NCBI GenBank assembly: GCA_030749435.1
Contig: JASMKH010000007.1
Span: 20,275-84,274, forward strand
Direction of reading: 5' to 3'
From: Phycisphaerales bacterium
GTDB lineage: Bacteria > Planctomycetota > Phycisphaerae > Phycisphaerales > SM1A02
DNA: 64,000 bases
In this document: one piece after another, positions 19,500 through 28,739 of the stretch
Layout: each line of letters opens with the position of its first letter
How positions within the stretch are numbered: position 1 is the first letter of the stretch
The notes under the pieces: model-generated
What the model was told of the DNA's origin: nothing
Databases searched by the model: none
The model's input: the letters and a program-made list of their open reading frames with translations, nothing else
Program-made: the position numbers and the translations under genes

Positions 19500-21863
19500 A
19501 TGATGACCGCATCACTCATTCTGACGCTCACGCTCGGCGGATGGCCACCTGCGGTGTCCGTGGTCACACCTGGCGAAGGCACGGTGACCACCGGACCTCC
19601 TTCGACCACCCTCCTCGAGCAGCCGGATGATCGGTGGCGCTGCACATTCACGCTGCAGGGCCATCAGGATGCAGAACACGTCGCGCTGGCGGGCGACTTC
19701 AACGGCTGGAATCCCTCGACGACGCCCATGCACCGGGGCAACTCCGGTTGGCACATGGCCCTTCCTCTGGAACCGGGCGTCCGCCGCTACAAGTTCGTCA
19801 TCGACGGGCGGTGGATACCCGATCCGCAGAATCCTGACCGCGAGCATGACGGGCACGGCGGCAACAACACGATCCTGCGACTCGGCCCAGCGGCCAATGT
19901 GGATCCTGGTGCCGCTGTGCGAGGCGACGGAAGCATCGAAGGGGCTGCAGTCATCCACGACCCTGCCCAGTGGAGTGATATGTCGGGCGACCGCACTGCG
20001 AGAACACTTCGACTCCGGACCCTTGCCGGCGATGTCGACGGTGTCTCCCTGACGCAGCCCCTGATTGGATCAACCGACACTCGGCATGTTCTGAACGACG
20101 GCCGATTTGACTGGTGGGAAGCCACCGTGCCCGCCCCCACAACCGACGACCGCTACACCTTCATGATTCACGACGGCAGCACTACCCAACGGCTGCCCTC
20201 CATTCATCGATTCAGTGAGACTCCGATGCACCTTGAGACTCCCGATTGGGCACGCGATGCCATCTGGTATCAGATCATGGTCGACCGATTCCACAACGGC
20301 GATCCCTCCACCGATCCGCAACCCGGACGATCATGGAACTCCAACTGGTACGAGCCCGCGCTCGACGAGGGGGCCGACGGCCAGGAGTTCTACAACTGGT
20401 ACGTGTTCTCAAGACTCTATGGCGGTGATATCGAGGGCCTGCGGCAGAAACTCGGATACCTCAAGACCCTCGGAATCAACGCGCTCTATCTCAATCCAGT
20501 CTTCCAGTCCCAGAGCCACCACAAGTACAACGCCACAAGCTTCGTGCACATTGACGAGTTCTACGGTGGCGGCAGGGACTACGCGCAAGCCGAGGTGGTC
20601 GAGGATCCACTGGACGCCGCCACCTGGACATGGACCGACAGCGACAGGGTATTCCTGGAGTTTCTGCGAGAAGCCAAGGCCATGGGTTTCAGGGTCATCA
20701 TTGACGGCGTATTCAACCATGTCGGAACACGTCATCCCGCCTTCCGCGATGTCGAGAAACATGGTGAGGACTCTCGCTACGCAGACTGGTTCCATGTCAA
20801 CTCATTTGAGCCGTTCGACTACGAAGGCTGGGCTGGCTTCAGCGAGTTGCCAGTCTTTGCGAAGGACGACGAACATGGCCTCGCCAGCGCGTCGCTCCGC
20901 AGACACATCATGGACGTCACTCGCAGGTGGATGGATCCCGATGGCGACGGCGATCCATCAGACGGTATCGATGGCTGGCGTCTCGACGTGCCGAACGAAG
21001 TGCCGCTGGCTTTCTGGATCGAGTGGCGAAAGTATGTCAAATCGATCAACCCCGACGCCTTCATCGTCGGCGAGATCTGGGACCGGGCCGAGCATTGGCT
21101 GGATGGCCGGTCATTTGACGCGGTGATGAACTATCCGTTTGCCGAAATCGCACTCGACTGGATAACCGGCAATGAGCGGAAGATCACGGCATCCGAAGCC
21201 GAGCGGCAATACGCACGACTGCGAATGGCATACCCCGACGCTGCTACCTACGTGCTGCAGAACCTTCTCGACAGCCATGACACCGATCGACTCGTGTCAA
21301 AGGTGTACAACCCGGATCGGCCCTACGATGCGAAGAACCGTGAGCAGGAGGTCGACGACTACAAGGCTGAGAAGCCTCCCGAGTGGGCGTACGAGAAGGC
21401 TCGGCTCGCCGCACTCCTCCAGATGACTTATGTCGGCGCGCCAATGATCTATTACGGCGATGAAGCCGGTCTCTGGGGCAGCGACGATCCCAACAACCGC
21501 AAGCCGATGCTCTGGAGTGAACTCCAGCCCTACGACGAGCCCCACATGGAGGTCATGCCCGCGCATATCGACTTCTACCGTCAAGCCATTGCCCTTCGCA
21601 ATTCGCATCCCGCACTCCGACGGGGAACGATCGAGACCATCCTGACCGACGATGTCCAGGATGTCTGGGTGTTCCTTCGAGCGTATGAGGACGACACGGT
21701 GCTCGTCGCGCTCAATGCCGGCCCGGCCCAGGCAACCATCACATTGCCCGAGCGCCTGGGTGTGGAGTGGCGGAAGATCTTCGAAACCGATCGATTGAGC
21801 GCATCCTCGTGGCCGACCATCACCATTCCGGCCGTAGGAGGCGCAGTCTGGAGCAGCCGTTGA
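19500..21863 (+). CDS. Secreted GH13 alpha-amylase family enzyme (neopullulanase/cyclomaltodextrinase-like)
   Basis: 787 residues. A short hydrophobic N-terminus (MMTASLILTLTLGGWPP) looks like a signal peptide. A CBM48/E-set domain follows (VALAGDFNGWNPSTTPM, YKFVIDGRWIPDP), a second beta domain at about 160-235, then the barrel. All four GH13 motifs are present: GVFNHVG, GWRLDVPNE with the nucleophile Asp, VGEIWD with the acid Glu, and DSHDTDR. The two N-terminal domains and the barrel resemble maltogenic amylase/neopullulanase. Divergent from the ABC operon, with 53 bases between starts. Confidence 0.9.
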   Translation: MMTASLILTLTLGGWPPAVSVVTPGEGTVTTGPPSTTLLEQPDDRWRCTFTLQGHQDAEHVALAGDFNGWNPSTTPMHRGNSGWHMALPLEPGVRRYKFVIDGRWIPDPQNPDREHDGHGGNNTILRLGPAANVDPGAAVRGDGSIEGAAVIHDPAQWSDMSGDRTARTLRLRTLAGDVDGVSLTQPLIGSTDTRHVLNDGRFDWWEATVPAPTTDDRYTFMIHDGSTTQRLPSIHRFSETPMHLETPDWARDAIWYQIMVDRFHNGDPSTDPQPGRSWNSNWYEPALDEGADGQEFYNWYVFSRLYGGDIEGLRQKLGYLKTLGINALYLNPVFQSQSHHKYNATSFVHIDEFYGGGRDYAQAEVVEDPLDAATWTWTDSDRVFLEFLREAKAMGFRVIIDGVFNHVGTRHPAFRDVEKHGEDSRYADWFHVNSFEPFDYEGWAGFSELPVFAKDDEHGLASASLRRHIMDVTRRWMDPDGDGDPSDGIDGWRLDVPNEVPLAFWIEWRKYVKSINPDAFIVGEIWDRAEHWLDGRSFDAVMNYPFAEIALDWITGNERKITASEAERQYARLRMAYPDAATYVLQNLLDSHDTDRLVSKVYNPDRPYDAKNREQEVDDYKAEKPPEWAYEKARLAALLQMTYVGAPMIYYGDEAGLWGSDDPNNRKPMLWSELQPYDEPHMEVMPAHIDFYRQAIALRNSHPALRRGTIETILTDDVQDVWVFLRAYEDDTVLVALNAGPAQATITLPERLGVEWRKIFETDRLSASSWPTITIPAVGGAVWSSR

Positions 21864-23245
21864 GCATCGATGTGCTGTCAGGGCGTCGCGGAGGGATCCT
21901 CCTGCATCTCACGAGCCTTCCCTCGCCTCACGGTATCGGCGATCTCGGCCCAGCGGCGCGTGCGTTCGCTGACTGGTGCAGCCGCACCGGGTTCACAGTC
22001 TGGCAAGTCCTCCCCGTCAATCCGATCGGCCCGGGCAACTCGCCGTACTCCGGAAAGAGCGCCTTCGCGATTGAACCGTTGCTGCTGAGTCTGGAGGACC
22101 TGCACGACGGAGGCCTGCTCCCAGCAACCGCACTGCGCCCGCCCCGAGTGCTTCGCTGCGGAGCGATTCGCTACCGCGAGGTGCGACGCTTCAAGGAGCC
22201 TCGCATTCACGCGGCGTTTCAACGGTGGAGCCGCAAGGGGGGGCTCCGCAGCACGTCCTTTCGAGCTTTCTGCCGGGCACAATCACATTGGCTGGATGAC
22301 TGGTGCGCAGATCGGCCCGGCAACCCCGATGAGCATGCTTTCTCGCAGTTCATGCTGGACAAGCAATGGCGGCGTCTTCGATCCTATGCCGCCAATCGTG
22401 GGGTCGGCCTGATTGGTGACGTTCCCATCTTCGTCCATGCCGACTCGACCGACGTCCGCACACGGCCAGACCTCTTTCGCCTGACCCGCCGCGGCACGCC
22501 AACGGTTGTGACCGGGGTCCCACCAGACGACTTCTGCCGCGACGGGCAGTTGTGGGGGCACCCCCACTACGACTGGGCATCGCACCGAAGAGAGGGTTTC
22601 CAATGGTGGATCGATCGGTTCCGTCGGGCGTTGGAACTCTTCGATGCGATTCGGATCGATCACTTCATCGGCTTTGTCCGGCTCTATGAAGTGTCCGCTC
22701 GCGCAAAGACAGCGAGGCGTGGCGTATGGCGGAGGTCGCCGGGGCGGGCGATTCTCAAGGCGCTGCAACGCGCACTTGGGCCGCTTCCAATCATCGCGGA
22801 GGATCTCGGTGCCGTGACTCCAGCGGTGCGGCGGCTCCGTGACGACTTCGGCCTTCCCGGCATGCGGATCGCGCAGTGGGGTTGGTTTCGTGAGGGAAGT
22901 CCCGATGCGCCAGCCAACCATCCCGAACATTGCGTGTGTTACCCCGGCACACACGACAACGACACCGCGCGAGGTTGGTTTCGCACACTGCCACCCGATG
23001 CAAGGCGGCGGTTTGCCGATGCCACGGGATGCAGCCGGGCAGCCAGCGCGCCCGGTGCGATGATCAAGGCCTGCCTCGCCTCCCCCGCCCGCCTGCGGAT
23101 CATCCCGATGCAGGACCTGCTTGGTCTGGGGAGCGCCGCCCGAATGAACCGGCCGGGGACCCCCCGAGGCAACTGGCGATGGAGACTGGACCGAATCCCC
23201 GAGGAGACCCTTTCAGGGCTGGACGGTATCCTCCGCGCCTCATGA
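21860..23245 (+). CDS. malQ: 4-alpha-glucanotransferase (MalQ, GH77)
   Basis: 461 residues, a little under the usual 490-520. The TTG at 21860 overlaps the amylase stop (TTGA) and gives MSIDVLSGRRGGILLHLTS; GTG at 21872 is the alternative. GH77 marks: SLPSPHGIGDLGPAA, NSPYSGKSAFA, IRIDHFIGF with the catalytic Asp, AEDLG with the acid Glu, and PGTHDNDTARGW. It moves glucan segments between maltodextrins. It is translationally coupled to the genes on both sides, so amylase, malQ and glgP form one operon. Confidence 0.93.
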   Translation: MSIDVLSGRRGGILLHLTSLPSPHGIGDLGPAARAFADWCSRTGFTVWQVLPVNPIGPGNSPYSGKSAFAIEPLLLSLEDLHDGGLLPATALRPPRVLRCGAIRYREVRRFKEPRIHAAFQRWSRKGGLRSTSFRAFCRAQSHWLDDWCADRPGNPDEHAFSQFMLDKQWRRLRSYAANRGVGLIGDVPIFVHADSTDVRTRPDLFRLTRRGTPTVVTGVPPDDFCRDGQLWGHPHYDWASHRREGFQWWIDRFRRALELFDAIRIDHFIGFVRLYEVSARAKTARRGVWRRSPGRAILKALQRALGPLPIIAEDLGAVTPAVRRLRDDFGLPGMRIAQWGWFREGSPDAPANHPEHCVCYPGTHDNDTARGWFRTLPPDARRRFADATGCSRAASAPGAMIKACLASPARLRIIPMQDLLGLGSAARMNRPGTPRGNWRWRLDRIPEETLSGLDGILRAS

Positions 23246-25338
23246 CTGCCATGACAACCGATGAAGCAAGGGCGGTCCTGATCCATCTTGCGTACGACCT
23301 TCGCTGGACGTGGATCGAGCCAATGCGCCGCCCATTCACCATGCTCAATCCGACAGCATGGACTGCATCGAACGAGAATCCACTTGCGGTGCTCCGCCAG
23401 ACGAGTGACGACTACCTGGCCCAGCGGCTCGCTGAGCACGGCTTTCGGACAGTCCTCGGGAAGGCTGTTGCCGCCCGCGAACGAGACGACGCGCGGGACC
23501 GGTGGTTTGATCGCGCCCGCCACCGCGGCGAGAAGAACATGCTCGTCGCCTACATCTGCTCGGAGTTTGCCATTCATGAGTGCATGCAGCAGTACTCGGG
23601 CGGTCTCGGCGTGCTTGCGGGCGATCACCTGAAGAGTTCCGCTGACCTCGGCATTCCGCTCATTGGATTCGGGCTGCTGTATCGGCAGGGCTATTACCAG
23701 CAGGAGTTCAGACGCGACGGATCGACACGGGTCGTGGAACCGCGATGGCTGTTTGAAGACCTTCCCGTGTCCGATACCGGCGTGCGGGTCGCAGTGCCGA
23801 TCGGCCGGAGCACCGTCGATGCAAGAGTCATGCACATCGCCGTTGGTCACTGTGATCTCTACCTGCTTGACTGCGATCTCAAGTGCAACCGAATGCGCGA
23901 CCGTGAGCTCACGCGAGGGCTCTATCGCGGCGATCCCGACCTTCGACTGCGGCAGCAGGCGCTTCTTGGCATCGGCGCGGTGCACGCGGCGGACGCGCTC
24001 GGGCACTCGCCGACCGTATGGCACCTCAATGAAGGGCATGCGGCATTCTGCGGTCTGGAGCGGATCGCCCGGGAGGTGGAGGGTGGAGTCCCGATCGATG
24101 TGGCGCAGCGGCGCGTCGCAGCCGGGACCGTCTTTACCACGCACACCCCCGTGCCCGCTGGCCACGACCGATACGACCTCGGTCGGTGCGCCGAGGTGGT
24201 TCGCCCCACCCTGCGACGGGCAGGCATGCGCAAGCGGGACCTTGCCCGGCTCGGCCAGGAGGGCGGAGCCAATGGACCGCTCTGCATGACTGTGCTGGCG
24301 CTGCGGCTCTCGGATCATGTCAACGGCGTCGCAGCACTCCACGGCGAGATCAGCCGCGAGATGTGGAAGGACGTCTATGAATGCAGCGCCGATGACGTCC
24401 CGATCGGCCACGTCACCAATGGAGTCCACCCCGGCACCTGGATGCCGCCGCTGGCCGCGGGATTCTGGCAGCGGGAGATCGGCCTGCGACCGACCCGATC
24501 CGTTCCGCGATGCGCCACGTGGAAGCGAGCCGAGGGCGCGGATCCCAAGGCATTCTGGGCCATGCGGGCGACCCTTCGCCGCCGCCTCATTCACGTGGCC
24601 CGCGAGCGGCTCGCCTCGCAGGCCCGCCGCCGAGGGGAGGGCGGAGCCGATGTTGAAGCGGCCCGCGGGGCACTTCGCGAAGATGCCTTGACGATTGGCT
24701 TCGCACGCCGGTTCGCCACGTACAAACGAGCCCCGCTGCTCTTCCGTGATCTGGATCGCCTGGAAGCATTGCTCCAGAACGACGATCGCCCCGTCCAGAT
24801 CCTCTACGCAGGCAAGGCCCACCCGCTCGATGCGCCGGGGCAGGCACTGGCCCAGCGGATCCATGACATGACGCGGCGGCCCGCCATGCGAGGCAAGGTC
24901 GTCCTTCTCGAGGAATACGACATGGGGCTCGGACGCGTGCTGACCTCGGGCTGCGATGTCTGGCTCAACACGCCGATCCGACCCCACGAAGCCAGTGGCA
25001 CCAGCGGCATGAAGGGCCCGCTCAGCGGGGGGCTGAATCTCTCAATCTCAGACGGCTGGTGGCCAGAGGCCGACGACGGGCGGAACGGGTGGACCATTGA
25101 CGGGCACTCCGAGCGATGCAGCGATCGCGAGCGAGATCGGCGTGATGCAGACGCCCTCTACAGGCTGCTCGAAGACACGGTCATCCCGGCCTTTCACACA
25201 CGAAACCGCCACGGACTGCCCATGAAGTGGATTCGGAGGGCCTTGAGGGCGGTCGCCACCATCAATGAGCAGTTCTCAAGCCACCGCATGGTCGCCGAGT
25301 ATCTGGACCAGCAGTATCGACCTGCGAATCGCGGCTAA
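23242..25338 (+). CDS. glgP: Alpha-glucan phosphorylase (short bacterial GT35 type)
   Basis: 698 residues. The ATG overlaps the malQ stop (ATGA). The family is the shorter alpha-glucan phosphorylase: SEFAIHECMQQYSGGLGVLAGDHLKSSADL near the N-terminus, FARRFATYKRAPLL and the pyridoxal-phosphate region EASGTSGMKGPLSGGL with the cofactor lysine in GMK. It releases glucose 1-phosphate from maltodextrins or glycogen. The N-terminal DUF3417-type domain (about 1-100) is present. It completes the internal branch of glucan use. Confidence 0.92.
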   Translation: MTAMTTDEARAVLIHLAYDLRWTWIEPMRRPFTMLNPTAWTASNENPLAVLRQTSDDYLAQRLAEHGFRTVLGKAVAARERDDARDRWFDRARHRGEKNMLVAYICSEFAIHECMQQYSGGLGVLAGDHLKSSADLGIPLIGFGLLYRQGYYQQEFRRDGSTRVVEPRWLFEDLPVSDTGVRVAVPIGRSTVDARVMHIAVGHCDLYLLDCDLKCNRMRDRELTRGLYRGDPDLRLRQQALLGIGAVHAADALGHSPTVWHLNEGHAAFCGLERIAREVEGGVPIDVAQRRVAAGTVFTTHTPVPAGHDRYDLGRCAEVVRPTLRRAGMRKRDLARLGQEGGANGPLCMTVLALRLSDHVNGVAALHGEISREMWKDVYECSADDVPIGHVTNGVHPGTWMPPLAAGFWQREIGLRPTRSVPRCATWKRAEGADPKAFWAMRATLRRRLIHVARERLASQARRRGEGGADVEAARGALREDALTIGFARRFATYKRAPLLFRDLDRLEALLQNDDRPVQILYAGKAHPLDAPGQALAQRIHDMTRRPAMRGKVVLLEEYDMGLGRVLTSGCDVWLNTPIRPHEASGTSGMKGPLSGGLNLSISDGWWPEADDGRNGWTIDGHSERCSDRERDRRDADALYRLLEDTVIPAFHTRNRHGLPMKWIRRALRAVATINEQFSSHRMVAEYLDQQYRPANRG

Positions 25339-25459
25339 AGATGCCCTTTTGTGCTGCCCCCACAACGATCGTTCAAGTACGGTGAACGGTGCCATGCTGC
25401 ACGGGCTCGTCTGCCTGCGCCGATGGCCGTAGAGAGAAGTACTTGAGGAGAAAGTCGTT
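25339..25459 (+). promoter_or_regulatory. Structured leader before the dockerin-like secreted protein gene
   Basis: TTCAAGTAC (25372-25380) can pair with GTACTTGAG (25439-25447), which reaches into the GAGGAG ribosome binding site at 25445-25450. Inside this, GCCAT (25391-25395) pairs with ATGGC (25423-25427) with flanking pairs. The pairing could hide the ribosome site. No known riboswitch class is recognised. Confidence 0.3.
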
Positions 25460-26599
25460 ATGAACATGATCGCCCAAGCAGGGATTGCCGTGCTCGCCGG
25501 TGGATCTGTGGCCCTCGCAGGGGCATTCGACATCAACGGCAGTATGGACGAGCTCACCTACGGGCCACTGGCGACCATACAGAACAACAGCACCGGATTC
25601 GGTGACGATCAGAGCGGTCACGCCGCCTACGCGGACGGGTCCGAACTCGACGGTGGTGTTGCCGTCCTTGACGGGGGCAATCTCGTCATATTCCTCGGTG
25701 GCAACCTGCAGAGCAACTTCAACAAGCTTGAGCTGTTCATCGACGCCCGCGATGGCGGACAGAACACCATTCTGGGAATCAATCCTGATGTCGGATTCGG
25801 CGCGCTGCAGCGCATGGGCGACGATGGCAACGGCAACGGACTGACCTTCGACGTGGGCTTTGAAGCGGACTACTACGTCACGGTTGGCTGCGGGGATGAC
25901 AACGGCGAGGGCATCATCTACTACGTGGACTATGCCGAACTTCGTACCAACGGCGACGGTGTCGGCGGTTATGCCGGAAGCGGCACAACCCATGTCGATG
26001 CCGAGGGGAACGTCACCGTGACTCCCTCAACCGGAGACTCCGGCATCAGCCTCGCCATCAACAACAGTAACGTCGGCGGCGTCATCGGCGGCGACGGCGA
26101 AGACTGCGGATCGCCCGAGGATGTCACCGTGACGACAGGTATCGAGATTTCGATCCCGCTGGCAAACATTGACTGGGACTTCGAAGGTCTACCGTTCGAC
26201 AACGTTCGAGTCTGCGCGTTCATCAACGGCTCCGGGCACGATTGGGTCTCCAATCAGGTCCTCGGCGGGCTCGGCGGATCGGCCAACCTCGCTGAGCCTC
26301 GGGACGTCGACTTCAGCGCAATCGATGGTGACCAGTTCTTCACCCTCGGCGACGTGGCGGGATCATGCGTTCCCGCGGTGACAGGTGCCTGTTGCTTCGC
26401 CAACGGCGAGTGTTGGGAAGGCGTGACAGCAGAACACTGCGACGCGAATCGCGGCCTCTGGATCGGCGAAGACTCGATTTGTGAGGAGTGCGATCTCGGC
26501 GGAGGGAACGACTGCCCAACCGACATCGACGGCAACAACGTCACCGACGTCGACGACCTGCTGCTGCTGATCGGCAACTTCGGAAACGTGTGCCCGTGA
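25460..26599 (+). CDS. Secreted protein with C-terminal dockerin-like motif, function unknown
   Basis: 379 residues. The ATG at 25460 has GAGGAG ten bases upstream. A signal peptide (about 1-22, ending SVALAGA) precedes an acidic, Gly/Asn/Asp-rich beta domain with no family I can name (residues 23-295). Then comes a Cys-rich segment GACCFANGECWEGVTAEHC, a motif I associate with planctomycete surface proteins, and a C-terminal Ca-loop repeat CPTDIDGNNVTDVDDLLLLI ending NVCP. The low Lys/Arg and high Asp content fit an extracellular, calcium-rich setting. It may be a surface or carbohydrate-handling protein. Confidence 0.75.
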   Translation: MNMIAQAGIAVLAGGSVALAGAFDINGSMDELTYGPLATIQNNSTGFGDDQSGHAAYADGSELDGGVAVLDGGNLVIFLGGNLQSNFNKLELFIDARDGGQNTILGINPDVGFGALQRMGDDGNGNGLTFDVGFEADYYVTVGCGDDNGEGIIYYVDYAELRTNGDGVGGYAGSGTTHVDAEGNVTVTPSTGDSGISLAINNSNVGGVIGGDGEDCGSPEDVTVTTGIEISIPLANIDWDFEGLPFDNVRVCAFINGSGHDWVSNQVLGGLGGSANLAEPRDVDFSAIDGDQFFTLGDVAGSCVPAVTGACCFANGECWEGVTAEHCDANRGLWIGEDSICEECDLGGGNDCPTDIDGNNVTDVDDLLLLIGNFGNVCP

Positions 26600-26623
26600 T
26601 CGTCATGATCTGACTTTGATACC

Positions 26624-26655
26624 GCACCCCCCGTGGCCAACGCCGCGGGGGGTGC
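26624..26655 (+). terminator. Rho-independent terminator
   Basis: Arms GCACCCCCCG (26624-26633) and CGGGGGGTGC (26646-26655) pair perfectly. Four more inner pairs (TGGC with GCCG, one wobble) leave a CAAC tetraloop. A TTTCTGT stretch follows. It separates the secreted-protein gene from the next GH13 gene. Confidence 0.85.
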
Positions 26656-26666
26656 CTTTCTGTGGT

Positions 26667-26694
26667 TTGGAAGGCTCGTGTCAGGGGGTATACT
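26667..26694 (+). promoter_or_regulatory. Candidate sigma-70-type promoter of the branching-enzyme-like gene
   Basis: TTGGAA at 26667-26672, a 16-base spacer and TATACT at 26689-26694. The transcript would begin near 26701, only about six bases before the ATG at 26707. The promoter sits directly behind the upstream terminator, as expected for an independent unit. Confidence 0.55.
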
Positions 26695-26706
26695 CGGGAT
26701 CAGGTC

Positions 26707-28725
26707 ATGAATCGCTCGCATCAGATCATTCTTGTCGCGTTCCTCACCGCTGCCGCTGCTGCATCGGCGGCGGGTGATGCATCATCGCGACCCGGAATGG
26801 GCGCAACCGTCTACCAGGACGGCGATGGCTGGGGGACGACATTCCGCACATGGTCCCCGCACGCCGACGCGGTCTACGTCACCGGCTCCTTCAACAACTG
26901 GGCCACCAATACGCACCCCCTCTCACCCGAGGAGGGTGACCTCTGGAGCCTGGATGCTCCGGGCGTGTGGGCTGGCCACGAATACCAGTTCATCATTCTC
27001 AATGACGGCAGTACCTACTGGCGGAACGACCCGCGAGCCCGCAAGTTGACCAACTCCAACGGCAAGTCCATCATCACGAATCCTGACCAGTTCGCATGGG
27101 AGCATGAGTTTGCCATGCCGAACTGGAACGAGATGGTGATCTACGAAATGCACCCCGGCACATTCGGCGTCACCGATGGTGGATCATTCCCGGGAACCTT
27201 CGACGGCGTGATGTCGCATCTCGACCACCTGACCAACCTCGGCATCAACACGCTGGAACTCATGCCCATCAACGAGTTCGCCGGCAACCAGTCGTGGGGC
27301 TACAACCCGGGGCACATCTTCTCGGTCGAGAGTTACTACGGCGGTCCGGAGGAGTTCAAGCGACTGGTCGATGCCTGCCACGAGCGAGGTATCGCGGTCA
27401 TGGTCGATGTCGTCTTCAACCACCTCGGTCCCTCGGATCTCGGAGCGTGGCAGTTCGACGGCTGGAGTGAGAATGACCTTGGCGGGATCTACTTCTACAA
27501 CGATGATCGGGCCCATACCCCCTGGGGCAGTACGAGGCCGAACTTCGGCGAGAGCACGGTGCGGCAGTGGCTTCGTGACGCGGTCGTGCAGTGGTTCGAG
27601 GAGTACCACATCGACGGAATCCGAATGGACGGCACGAGGTGGATCGAATGGACAGACGCAGGGAACAATCCTGACGGCTGGTCGTGGATGCAGTGGATCA
27701 ATGACGACCTTGACGCCTTGTATCCGGACAAACTGATCGCGGCGGAGGACATGAGCAGCAATCACTGGATCACCAAGCCCACGAGCGTCGGCGGCGCCGG
27801 GTTTGACGCGCAGTGGGATCCGTGGTTCGTCCACCCGGTCCGAGAAGTGGTCGAGACGGCCGAAGACGAGTACCGCAGCATGTGGACCATCCGGGATGCC
27901 GTGACATTCGCCTATAACAGTACGCCCTTCCAACGGGTGATCTACACCGAGTCGCACGACGAGGTCGCCAATGGACGCAGCCGAGTCCCCGAAGCGATCT
28001 GGCCCGGCAATGCCGACTCGTACTACTCCAAGAAACGATCGACCCTGGCTGCAGGCGTGATGTTTACCTCACCCGGTATTCCGATGATCTTTCAGGGGCA
28101 GGAGTTTCTCGAAGACGAGTGGTTCACCGATGCCGAACCGCTCGACTGGAGCCGCGCCGAGACCTTCTCGGGCATCACCTCGCTGTACCGCGACCTCATC
28201 GCATTGAGGCTCAATGCGGGAGGCAACACGCGAGGACTGACAGGCGAACACGTCAACGTGCACCACGTCAACGACGGCGACAAGGTCATCGGCTGGCACC
28301 GCTGGATGAATGGCGGCGAAGGGGACGACGTGGTCGTTCTGGCGAACTTCCGAAATCAACAGTGGGATGACTATCGAATCGGGTTCCCCGCCGCGGGGAC
28401 CTGGAAAGTTCGCTTCAACAGCGACTGGACCGGGTACGACGCCGAGTTCGGTGATCATCTGATGGGCGACTTCGTGGTGGAGCCCACGCCATGGGATGGG
28501 ATGCCCTACAGCGCATCGCTGCAGTTCGGCCCCTATTCCATGCTCATTTTCTCGCAATCCCCTCCGTGTCCAAGTGATGTTGACGGCAGCGGCAACGTTT
28601 CGGTCGATGATCTTCTCATGGTCATTGCATCCTGGGGCACATCTGGTGCGGATGTCACAGGAGATGGCGTCACGGATGTTGACGACCTCCTGAGCGTTAT
28701 TGCATCATTCGGCCCATGCCCCTGA
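26707..28725 (+). CDS. Secreted GH13 branching-enzyme-like protein with two dockerin-like repeats
   Basis: 672 residues. A signal peptide (about 1-21) is followed by a CBM48 domain (TFRTWSPHADAVYVTGSFNNW), then a GH13 barrel similar to glycogen branching enzymes: VVFNHLG, GIRMDGTRW with the nucleophile position, AAEDMS with the acid, and TESHDE. The C-terminus carries two Ca-loop repeats, DVDGSGNVSVDDLLMVIASW and DVTGDGVTDVDDLLSVIASF, framed by CP at both ends. Secretion is odd for a branching enzyme, so an extracellular alpha-glucan hydrolase or transferase is likelier. Confidence 0.88.
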   Translation: MNRSHQIILVAFLTAAAAASAAGDASSRPGMGATVYQDGDGWGTTFRTWSPHADAVYVTGSFNNWATNTHPLSPEEGDLWSLDAPGVWAGHEYQFIILNDGSTYWRNDPRARKLTNSNGKSIITNPDQFAWEHEFAMPNWNEMVIYEMHPGTFGVTDGGSFPGTFDGVMSHLDHLTNLGINTLELMPINEFAGNQSWGYNPGHIFSVESYYGGPEEFKRLVDACHERGIAVMVDVVFNHLGPSDLGAWQFDGWSENDLGGIYFYNDDRAHTPWGSTRPNFGESTVRQWLRDAVVQWFEEYHIDGIRMDGTRWIEWTDAGNNPDGWSWMQWINDDLDALYPDKLIAAEDMSSNHWITKPTSVGGAGFDAQWDPWFVHPVREVVETAEDEYRSMWTIRDAVTFAYNSTPFQRVIYTESHDEVANGRSRVPEAIWPGNADSYYSKKRSTLAAGVMFTSPGIPMIFQGQEFLEDEWFTDAEPLDWSRAETFSGITSLYRDLIALRLNAGGNTRGLTGEHVNVHHVNDGDKVIGWHRWMNGGEGDDVVVLANFRNQQWDDYRIGFPAAGTWKVRFNSDWTGYDAEFGDHLMGDFVVEPTPWDGMPYSASLQFGPYSMLIFSQSPPCPSDVDGSGNVSVDDLLMVIASWGTSGADVTGDGVTDVDDLLSVIASFGPCP

Positions 28726-28739
28726 GTTTCCCCCGCTCC

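Noticed and set aside
22939..24987. A 682-codon open frame on the minus strand opposite malQ and glgP
   Set aside because: It mirrors the codon pattern of high-GC genes, shows no family similarity, has no ribosome site, and both opposite genes have complete motifs.
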